Shown here one piece after another: positions 14,784 to 21,235 of a stretch of DNA of 36,237 bases. The notes below the pieces were generated by a model, which searched no databases, had not been told where the DNA came from, and saw only the letters and a program-made list of their open reading frames with translations. The translations under genes were made by a program, and so were the position numbers. Each line of letters starts with the position of its first letter. Positions within the stretch are counted from its first letter, which is position 1. Origin of the DNA: Actinomycetota bacterium (GTDB taxonomy: Bacteria > Actinomycetota > UBA4738 > HRBIN12); contig VAXZ01000004.1 of NCBI GenBank assembly GCA_005885035.1, forward strand, positions 1 to 36,237, given 5' to 3'.

Positions 14784-16237
14784 CACTGGCCTCCCTTGCG
14801 GAACAATCGCCACCGTCGCTTCGGCGCCTCCCCGTCATCTTGCAACGTCTCGCCGATGTCGCTCGCGTGAGCGACGGATGGGCGAGCACCTTGGGGTACC
14901 TGCACCAACGGCTCCCGGGCGGCCTCGATATCGATCTCGGCGTTCTCGCCGATCACCACCACCCGCCGCTCCGGAAGCCGGCCAGGTTGAACCACTTCTC
15001 TGGGGGGCCGGACCCGCGGCTCGGCGGTCGCTTCGGTCCACTCGACCTCACTCGGTTCTCCCGACTGGCGGTCGGGTTCGCCGAACGCGGGCGCCGGCGG
15101 AGCCGGAAGCGGGTCGGAAGCCGTTCGTACCTGGGGAGCTGACGCGTCGGCGCCGTCGGGCTCGACGTCAGGCTCAACGTCGAGCTGGGCGTCGGGCTCA
15201 GTCTCAGGCTCCGCGTCGGGCAGACCTGCCGCGATCGGCTCGTCAGGCGGCAAGAGCTCATCGTCCGGCGATCCAGCGGGCCCCGTCGAAGGGGGCTGCA
15301 CCACCACCGAGGGCAGGTCGTCGAACACTGGCATCGGGCTCTCCGGGCGAGGGCGCGCGGCGACCTCCTGGGCCAGCTCCCGATAGCACTCGGCCCCCTT
15401 CGATCTGGGATCGTAGACCGTGATGGGCTGGCCGAAGCCAGGGGCTTCCGAGAGTCGAACCGTGCGCGGGATCACGACGTCGTACACGACCTCGCCGAAG
15501 AAACGGCGAACCTCCTGGACTACCTGTTCCGACAACTTCGTCCGCGGATCGAACATCGTCATCACGATGCCGGTCAGCCTGAGCTCCGGGTTGATGTTCT
15601 GCTGAACCAGGTTGACGTTCCGAAGGAGCTGTCCTAGTCCCTCGAGCGCGTAATACTCGCACTGGATCGGCACGACCAGCTCCTCCGCAGCGGTGAGGGC
15701 GTTGATCGTCAGGAGGCCGAGCGAGGGCGGGCAGTCGAGGAAGATGAAGTCGTAGCGACCTTCGCCGACGGGGGCGAGGGCCTTCTTGAGGCGCGTTTCC
15801 CGGGAGAACTGACTGACAAGCTCGATCTCCGCTCCCGCCAGATCGATCGTGGAGGGGACCGCGTCCAGATACTTCACGGACGTCGGGATGATGGCGCTCT
15901 CGACCGGAGCCTCCGACAAGACAACGTCATACACGGTGACGCCGCGCGCCTCGTGGCGGATCCCCATGCCGGTCGAAGCGTTGCCTTGCGGATCGAGGTC
16001 GACGACCAAGATCCGGTAGCCGAGCTCGGCGAGAGCAGCTCCGAGACTGACGGCCGTGGTTGACTTGCCAACACCACCCTTCTGGTTCGCGATGGCGACG
16101 ATCCTGGCCACGCCGGGCTCAGCGGGAGGGCTGGGCGCTCGCTTCTTCCCTCCTGGGTCCCTGTTCGTGGCAGGGCGCAGGGTGCCCTTGTCAGAACGTG
16201 GGGACGACGAAGAAGCGCCGGGAGAAGGCTTGCTCAC
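14783..16237 (-). CDS. parA: chromosome partitioning ATPase ParA with a long acidic C-terminal extension
   Basis: 484 residues. Deviant Walker A ATPase driving origin segregation. The ATPase core begins near residue 45 (VARIVAIANQKGGVGKSTTAV), with VVDLDPQGNASTGMG, FIFLDCPPSLGLLTINAL and VIPRTVRLSEAPGFGQPI all in place, and ends near residue 295 (AECYRELAQEVAAR). After it come about 190 further residues: an acidic proline-rich part with (E/D)PD repeats, then a more ordered section (VVVIGENAEIDIEAAREPLV) and a basic end, KRRWRLFRKGGQ. Ordinary ParA proteins stop at the core. GTG 16237 was chosen because it overlaps the rsmG stop (GTGA). Translationally linked to rsmG and parB. Confidence 0.95.
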   Translation of the reverse strand: MSKPSPGASSSSPRSDKGTLRPATNRDPGGKKRAPSPPAEPGVARIVAIANQKGGVGKSTTAVSLGAALAELGYRILVVDLDPQGNASTGMGIRHEARGVTVYDVVLSEAPVESAIIPTSVKYLDAVPSTIDLAGAEIELVSQFSRETRLKKALAPVGEGRYDFIFLDCPPSLGLLTINALTAAEELVVPIQCEYYALEGLGQLLRNVNLVQQNINPELRLTGIVMTMFDPRTKLSEQVVQEVRRFFGEVVYDVVIPRTVRLSEAPGFGQPITVYDPRSKGAECYRELAQEVAARPRPESPMPVFDDLPSVVVQPPSTGPAGSPDDELLPPDEPIAAGLPDAEPETEPDAQLDVEPDVEPDGADASAPQVRTASDPLPAPPAPAFGEPDRQSGEPSEVEWTEATAEPRVRPPREVVQPGRLPERRVVVIGENAEIDIEAAREPLVQVPQGARPSVAHASDIGETLQDDGEAPKRRWRLFRKGGQ

Positions 16238-16851
16238 TGCCGGGCCATGATAACCACAGGCCCGGCTTCCGCAAGCTCGGGAGCGGTAGAAACCGAGATG
16301 CGTGCCCCTCCAGGCGTTCCCGATGTGACGTCGAAGCTCCTCCCGGCCCAGAACAGGAGCTTCCCGCCCGGCGACAGCAACGACTCGGCGATGGCCCACG
16401 CGCGGTCGGGCTCGGCGAACGCACGGGACAGGCACACATCGAAGGGGCCCGCCAGGTCTTCGACCTTCCCTGCGAACACCCGCACGTTTCGCAGTTGCAA
16501 GCTGTCGACGGCAAGCTCGAGGAAGGCGACGCGGCGGCGACGGAGCTCCGTGAGGCAGAAGGAGAGGTCGGGGCGGGCGACCGCGAGAGGGATCCCCGGG
16601 AGGCCGGCGCCGGAACCGATGTCAACTACCTGCATGGGCGCAGGGCCCAGGAGCGGCATGGCGCGTAGCGAGTCGACGATGTGGCGCTCGAAGAGGTGCT
16701 GTCGATCCGCGCGTCCGATCATCCCGAGGGGAAGTGCCTTCTCGAGGAGGAGCCGCTCGTAGGCGACCAATCGCTCGGCGGTTGCAGCGTCGATCTCGCG
16801 GCCGAGCAGGTTTCTCCACCGACCCCAAGCCTCATGTTTCACGTGAAACAT
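16234..16851 (-). CDS. rsmG: 16S rRNA m7G527 methyltransferase RsmG (GidB)
   Basis: 205 residues. Methylates G527 (E. coli numbering) of 16S rRNA using S-adenosylmethionine. SAM-binding motif VVDIGSGAGLPGIPLAV, LTELRRRRVAFLELAV, and FDVCLSRAFAEPDRAW are typical. ATG 16851 gives the MFHVKH start common in Actinobacteria because the codons overlap a parS site. However GGAGG (16852-16856) abuts this ATG, whereas the in-frame GTG at 16842 stands 9 nt from GGAGG, so translation may really start there (202 residues). Loss of RsmG gives low-level streptomycin resistance in many bacteria. Confidence 0.95.
   Translation of the reverse strand: MFHVKHEAWGRWRNLLGREIDAATAERLVAYERLLLEKALPLGMIGRADRQHLFERHIVDSLRAMPLLGPAPMQVVDIGSGAGLPGIPLAVARPDLSFCLTELRRRRVAFLELAVDSLQLRNVRVFAGKVEDLAGPFDVCLSRAFAEPDRAWAIAESLLSPGGKLLFWAGRSFDVTSGTPGGARISVSTAPELAEAGPVVIMARQ
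16835..16850. promoter_or_regulatory. parS site (ParB-binding palindrome)
   Basis: TGTTTCACGTGAAACA, a perfect 16-bp palindrome identical to the consensus bacterial parS. It lies within the first codons of rsmG, between jag and rsmG, about 2.9 kb from dnaA. No second copy was noticed in the window. Confidence 0.97.
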
Positions 16852-16894
16852 CCTCCAGGGACCTGAGCCACGGACCTGGGCGGGGAGACGGTCC

Positions 16895-17386
16895 TCAATC
16901 GACGGGGCTAACCACCACGAACCTGTTCGGGTCCTCGCCGCGGGATCCGCTCTGAACGCCTTCGATGCTCGCCACGGCGTCGTGGACGATCTTGCGCTCA
17001 AGGGCATCCATGGGCTCGAGCTCCTGCTCTTGACCAGTGGCAAGCGCTCGCTCGGCTGCCTCACGGGCACGCTCTTCCAGCCGAGAAGCCCTCCGTTTCC
17101 TGTAGTCCTCCACGTCCACGAGGACGCGGATCCGCTCGTCGAGCCGGCGCCCAACGACGTTCCGTGCGAGCTCCTGGATCGCATCGAGTGTCTGGCCGTG
17201 CTTCCCGATCAACAGCGCCAAGTCCTCCGGTGGGCCCTCCAGGATGTCGACATAGAACCTGTCACCCTGTTGAGCCGGCTCTGCGATCGCGTCGATATCC
17301 ATCTGGCCGAGGAGCTCCTCGACGAAGTCCGCGACCGCATCCGCCTGTTCCTCGAGATCGACTTCGTCCGGTATGTCAGCGTTCAT
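16895..17386 (-). CDS. khpB: RNA-binding protein KhpB (Jag, KH + R3H)
   Basis: 163 residues. A KH domain with the GKxGxT-type loop (ALLIGKHGQTLDAIQELA) followed by an R3H domain (LEPMDALERKIVHDAVASI, containing R-x3-H) and a short tail. KhpB/Jag binds RNA with KhpA and is linked to cell elongation and division in Gram-positive bacteria. The N-terminal Jag_N domain is absent, as in other actinobacterial forms; instead there is an acidic start (DEVDLEEQADAVADFVEELL). ATG 17386 overlaps the yidC stop (ATGA), keeping the conserved yidC-jag pair. Confidence 0.93.
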   Translation of the reverse strand: MNADIPDEVDLEEQADAVADFVEELLGQMDIDAIAEPAQQGDRFYVDILEGPPEDLALLIGKHGQTLDAIQELARNVVGRRLDERIRVLVDVEDYRKRRASRLEERAREAAERALATGQEQELEPMDALERKIVHDAVASIEGVQSGSRGEDPNRFVVVSPVD

Positions 17387-18642
17387 CCGTCATCCTCCGG
17401 TGGCTCCGGCTTCGGGTTGCGCCTCAGCTGGTTCCCGGGTGGCGCAGCCTTCCTACGGCGGCCCGGGTCACCCATGGGAGGTTTCCCGCCACGCGCCGAC
17501 CCGCTGCTCGGCGATCTCCTCGGACCCGGGTTGGGTCGCTTCTTCCGTTGAGTGGCTGAGCCGTCCCCTTTGGGCCTGGGCTTCGGCGGCTGATCCCGTT
17601 GGTTCTGTATCGCTTGTGCTCGCTCGGTCATCCAGCTCATCACACCGCGCCTCGGTGTGGGGTTGGCCGCCTTCGCGTTCTGCTCGGCCATGCGGCGCTC
17701 CAGGGCCTCGGGGCCGATGTGCCCGGCGCGAAGCAGGTAGGTCTGCTGCGCGACCTGTAGGCCGTTCGAGACGGTCCAATACAGGACAAGCCCGGCGGGG
17801 AACTGCAGCCCGAAGAAGGCGAACATCAGCGGCATCACACGGGTGATGGCCTGCTGCTGAGACGACTGCGAGTCCTTCGGGCTGGCGCGTTGCATCTGCC
17901 ACGTTTGGAAGAACGTGGACCCGACCATGACGGCGAGCAGGAGGATGTACGGGATCATGTCCGGGAATCGCTTGTGGCCGCAATCCAGGGCACCCTGCGT
18001 TTGGGCGATGAACGGAAGTGCCGTGCCATCCTTCCCCAGGATCGGGGCAGGCGTTGGTTGGGTCGGGTTGCCCTGTCCTGGCAGTTGCTTGACCTGCCCA
18101 TCGGCAGGGTCCTTGTACTTGATCGGGACCTGGGTGCCGGCTCCCACGAGGTTGCATTGCAGGTTCAGGAACAGGAAGTCCGTGTTCTGATGGGTCAGGA
18201 CGTTCTGGAAGAGGGCGCTGTCTTGCGGGAGGTGGTTGTTGGCCACGACGAAGGCGCTCTTGTGGAGCGGATCCTGGGAGGGGGTCAAGGTCGGAGGTCG
18301 TATGACGGCGTACATCGCGAACAGGAAGGGGAGGGTGAGGAGCATCGGGAGGCAACCGCCGAGAGGGTTCACCCCGGCCTCCTTGTACAGCTTCATCTGC
18401 TCTTCCTGCTGCTTCTGGCGGTTGTTCTTGTACTTCTTCTGAAGCTCCTTCAGCTTCGGTTGGAGCGCCTGCATGTGCTGCATGCTCTTGATCTGCTTGA
18501 TCCCCAGGGGGAGCAAGAGGAGCCGGATCGCGAGCGTCAGGAGGACGATCGCGATGCCGTAGTTCGGGACGATGTGGTAGATCCACGCGAGAACCCAGCC
18601 CAGCGCGTTGAGGAGCCCTTGCCACAGGCCGTTGGCGACCAA
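17383..18642 (-). CDS. yidC: membrane protein insertase YidC
   Basis: 419 residues. Inserts membrane proteins alone or with SecYEG. Gram-positive type with no large extracytoplasmic P1 domain: a short start, then YGIAIVLLTLAIRLLLLPLGIKQ with the conserved membrane-embedded Arg, a cytoplasmic coiled-coil hairpin (QPKLKELQKKYKNNRQKQQEEQ), GGCLPMLLTLPFLFAMYAVI, and C-terminal membrane segments (MPLMFAFFGLQFPAGLVLYWTVSNG). A 90-residue basic, proline-rich cytoplasmic tail follows, fitting ribosome binding. Probable TTG start at 18642, three bases after the yidD stop. The stretch between segments 2 and 3 has an insertion rich in Gln/Pro. Confidence 0.96.
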   Translation of the reverse strand: MVANGLWQGLLNALGWVLAWIYHIVPNYGIAIVLLTLAIRLLLLPLGIKQIKSMQHMQALQPKLKELQKKYKNNRQKQQEEQMKLYKEAGVNPLGGCLPMLLTLPFLFAMYAVIRPPTLTPSQDPLHKSAFVVANNHLPQDSALFQNVLTHQNTDFLFLNLQCNLVGAGTQVPIKYKDPADGQVKQLPGQGNPTQPTPAPILGKDGTALPFIAQTQGALDCGHKRFPDMIPYILLLAVMVGSTFFQTWQMQRASPKDSQSSQQQAITRVMPLMFAFFGLQFPAGLVLYWTVSNGLQVAQQTYLLRAGHIGPEALERRMAEQNAKAANPTPRRGVMSWMTERAQAIQNQRDQPPKPRPKGDGSATQRKKRPNPGPRRSPSSGSARGGKPPMGDPGRRRKAAPPGNQLRRNPKPEPPEDDG

Positions 18643-18645
18643 GCC

Positions 18646-18969
18646 CTACACCCTGGCCTTCTGGACGGATGCCTCTTGTGAGACAACGTCATACGTCGCG
18701 CCGCGCCTCCCGGGCGCGCTCGACACCTTATCGACCCCGCCACGACCGAATGGGTTGCACCGCAGCACTCTCCACACGGCCATCCCTGAGCCACGGACGG
18801 CGCCGTACACCCTGATGGCGTCTTCGGCATACCGGCTGCAGCTGGGATAGAAGCGGCATTGGCCACCCAGCAAGCCCGAAAGGCTCAAGCGATACAGCTT
18901 GATGCAGCCGATGAGGAGGGCGCGGACCGGGGCTCCGGCACCGTACGGACCGCGGCGGACGACGTTCAT
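18646..18969 (-). CDS. yidD: membrane protein insertion efficiency factor YidD
   Basis: 107 residues. Small membrane-associated protein with the family's signature CRFYPSCSRYAEDAIRVYGAVRGSGMAVWRVLRCNPFGRGG, including its three conserved cysteines. Thought to help YidC-dependent insertion. ATG 18969 overlaps the rnpA stop (ATGA). The roughly 20-residue C-terminal tail is not conserved. Confidence 0.96.
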   Translation of the reverse strand: MNVVRRGPYGAGAPVRALLIGCIKLYRLSLSGLLGGQCRFYPSCSRYAEDAIRVYGAVRGSGMAVWRVLRCNPFGRGGVDKVSSAPGRRGATYDVVSQEASVQKARV

Positions 18970-19271
18970 GGGTGCATGATCTCCCCGTGAAGGAGCTGAC
19001 TCATCTCGGCCACCAGGTCCTGCGTCTTGGCCCCCCGGATGGCCTCTCGGGCCACAAGGACGGCGTCGTATCCGTTCCCGATCCTCGGAGCGACCTCTAA
19101 CCACGCCGCTCGAAGGATGCGCCGCGCTCGGTTCCGTCTGACCGCGTTTCCGACCTTACGACCGGCGACGTACGCCACTGCCCCGGTCCCGGGCGCGAGA
19201 AACACTACCACCCGACTCCCGTGAACCGGATGGCCCTCATCGAAGACGCGCTGCACGTCGGGCGATCGCAC
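18966..19271 (-). CDS. rnpA: ribonuclease P protein component
   Basis: 101 residues with the start used. Protein subunit of RNase P, which matures tRNA 5' ends. Seen: DVQRVFDEGHPVHGSRVVVFLAPG, the RNR motif region KVGNAVRRNRARRILRAAW, and the C-terminal GYDAVLVAREAIRGAKTQDLVAEM. GTG 19271 is the first in-frame start after rpmH that keeps the family N-terminus; it is slightly shorter than usual (110-120) and an unusual upstream start cannot be excluded. Overlaps yidD by 4 nt and follows rpmH by 20 nt. Confidence 0.93.
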   Translation of the reverse strand: MRSPDVQRVFDEGHPVHGSRVVVFLAPGTGAVAYVAGRKVGNAVRRNRARRILRAAWLEVAPRIGNGYDAVLVAREAIRGAKTQDLVAEMSQLLHGEIMHP

Positions 19272-19291
19272 CGAGACCCCGTTGGCGCAGG

Positions 19292-19435
19292 TCAGACGGT
19301 GACCCGCGCGCGCCCTTTGCGGCGCCGAGCGGCCAGGATCGCGCGACCGGCTCGGGTCCGCATCCGGTGCCGGAAACCATGCACCTTCGCCCGGTGACGG
19401 TTGTTGGGCTGATACGTCCGCTTGCCTTTGGCCAT
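19292..19435 (-). CDS. rpmH: 50S ribosomal protein L34
   Basis: 47 residues, [20 protein letters not shown] followed by [25 protein letters not shown]: the complete L34 sequence. It is the first gene of the leftward operon rpmH-rnpA-yidD-yidC-khpB-rsmG-parA-parB. ATG at 19433-19435. Confidence 0.98.
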   Translation of the reverse strand: MAKGKRTYQPNNRHRAKVHGFRHRMRTRAGRAILAARRRKGRARVTV

Positions 19436-19485
19436 CCGTGTCGATCCTCGCTCGATCCGTACCGACTTCCGCCGGCAGAGCCGAG

Positions 19486-19491
19486 AGTATA
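19486..19491 (-). promoter_or_regulatory. -10 element of the rpmH operon promoter
   Basis: On the minus strand TATACT (19491 to 19486) is the best -10 hexamer in the dnaA-rpmH gap; a TTGGCC lies 19 nt upstream as a poor -35. The leader to rpmH would be about 45 nt. Confidence 0.5.
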
Positions 19492-19521
19492 CGGGGAGCC
19501 CATCCTCGCTGGCCAAGCCTC

Positions 19522-19549
19522 TTGACAACAGAAAGAACGTCAAGACCCT
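19522..19549 (+). promoter_or_regulatory. possible dnaA promoter
   Basis: TTGACA (19522-19527), 16-nt spacer, GACCCT (19544-19549). TCTTGAC/GTCAAGA also form 7-bp arms around a 12-nt loop here. The -10 is weak. Confidence 0.35.
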
Positions 19550-19564
19550 CCGGCGGGCGTGCGG

Positions 19565-19690
19565 TGTGGAAAACCACCGTGCTATCTTCCAGCCCGCCTT
19601 CCCCCCGGGGCGCGTAACCGGGTCGCGTCCCCGTTGTCGGAGGACCCCTCCGTTGGGTTTTCCACCGTTGTGGAAAGGTCCTGTGGAATA
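19565..19690. promoter_or_regulatory. DnaA-box-like cluster upstream of dnaA
   Basis: Four near-consensus boxes: 19565-19573 and 19669-19677 and 19682-19690 on the minus strand (TTTTCCACA, CTTTCCACA, TATTCCACA) and 19658-19666 on the plus strand (TTTTCCACC). The middle two form an inverted repeat TTTCCAC-CGTT-GTGGAAA (19659-19676). Likely site of DnaA autoregulation and part of the origin. Confidence 0.6.
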
Positions 19691-19693
19691 GGC

Positions 19694-21032
19694 ATGGTGA
19701 CGGCCTACCCGGAACACGCAGCCCTCGAGGCGTGGTCCAGTGTGCTCTCACGGGCTCGCGACGAGCTCCCTGAAACCACCCTGGTGATGTGGTTCTCGGA
19801 CGTGCGTCCGACGGATCTCACCGATGACGTCCTGACGCTCGCGGTTCCAAGTCCGCTTGTCCGCGAACGATTGCAGCACAACCATCTCGGGCTGATCGAG
19901 GACGCGGTTGCCTCATCCTACGGCGGCCCGGTCAAGATCGCGTTCGAGGTCGAGGAGGGCATCCGGCATCCGCTCGAAGAGGCGCCGAGGGCATCCGCGA
20001 CCACCACGAGCACCGCGCCCTCCGAGGCGCCGACGCCTCCGAGGCCATCCGCATCGCTCGGAGCGCCTGGACTGCCCTTCCCCAACTACACGTTCGAGGC
20101 GTTCGTCCCCGGTCCGAGCAATCGATTCGCGCACGCGGGGCAAGACACACCTGTTGATCGCGGTGGGCCATCACATGTATCGCGTCAACCCCGGGATCCG
20201 CGTGAAGTACGTGACGTCCGAACGTTTCGTCACGGAGTTCATCAAGGCCGTGCGCGAACGACAGGGGGACCAGTTCCGCCACCGGTACCGCGAGGTTGAT
20301 GTCTTGCTCGTCGACGACATCCAATTCCTCGCCAAGCGCGAGGAGACCCAGACCGAGTTCTTCCACACGTTCAACCATCTCCACGGAAGCGGGCGGCAGA
20401 TCGCGATAGCCTCAGACCGACCGCCGCACGAGCTTTCCGGTCTCGAGGAACGGCTCGTGAGCCGGTTCCGCTGGGGCCTCTGCGTCGACGTGCAGCCGCC
20501 AGACCTGGAGACACGGATCGCGATCCTGCAGCTCAAGGCGGAACGTGAGCGCCTGACGATCCCGCACGACGTGATCGAGTTCGTGGCGTCGAAGTTCGAT
20601 CAATCCGTTCGCGAACTGGAGGGGGCTTTGGTCCGCGTCGTCGCCTGGTCCGAGCTCACCGCGCAATCCATCGATCAGGAGTTAGCCGAGCGCGCACTGC
20701 AGGACCTGATCCCGCAGACCGACCACGAGATCCCCCCACAGCTGATCATGGAGCAGACCGCCGAGTACTTCTCGTTGTCGACCGGGGACCTGGTATCGAA
20801 ATCCCGCTCACGCCCGCTCACCCAGGCCCGCCACATCGCGATGTACCTGATGCGCGAATGCACGGGCCTGTCGTTGGTGAAGATCGGCGAGATCTTCGGC
20901 GGCCGCGATCACACGACCGTCCTGCACGGGATCAAGAAGGTCGAGGACGAGATGCGTGAGCGCGACGCCACCTTCCGCCAGGTGCAGGACCTGACCAGGA
21001 TCGTCCGAGGGCGCGTGCGAGGGACCTCCTGA
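19694..21032 (+). pseudogene. dnaA: dnaA, replication initiator, internally deleted and frameshifted as written
   Basis: DnaA binds origin boxes and melts oriC. ATG 19694 opens domain I ([30 protein letters not shown]), the Pro/Ser linker and the start of the AAA+ domain (FPNYTFEAFVPGPSNRFAHA), ending in frame at 20137. The rest, GKTHLLIAVGHHMYRVNP onward with Walker B (VDVLLVDDIQF) and the domain IV DnaA signature (GGRDHTTVLHGIKKV), is in the next frame from about 20139 to 21032. Compared with other DnaA proteins about 24 residues (AALAxAE...FIYGGSGL) are missing between NRFAHA and GKT, including most of the P-loop. Net loss is about 71 bp. The gene is essential, so an assembly deletion is likeliest. 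Confidence 0.93.
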
Positions 21033-21235
21033 GATGTGGACAACGATGTGGATGACGCCGGCGTGGCGGACGGCTCCTCGATCCCGCGGACGGAGCGGCA
21101 CGACTTATCCACCGGCCATCCACATGTCCGACATGGCCACTACGCTGCTCGGATGACGGGGTTGTCCACGGTTCCACCGGCCCTACCACTACAGGTCTTC
21201 CAGAAGAACAGATACCGATACAGGGGGTGTGCACG
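21033..21235. other. oriC region between dnaA and dnaN
   Basis: About 200 bp without a gene. DnaA boxes: a perfect TTGTCCACA on the minus strand (21035-21043); near matches at 21047-21055 (minus), 21105-21113 (TTATCCACC, plus), 21116-21124 (plus) and 21162-21170 (TTGTCCACG, plus). The last 45 bp before dnaN are relatively A+T-richer and could be the unwinding part. Position between dnaA and dnaN, gene-strand divergence at rpmH/dnaA and the parS nearby make this the chromosomal origin. Confidence 0.8.

Noticed and set aside
19694-21032. Programmed frameshift or intein scar in dnaA
   Set aside because: The protein lacks conserved residues, so no recoding restores it; inteins insert rather than delete.
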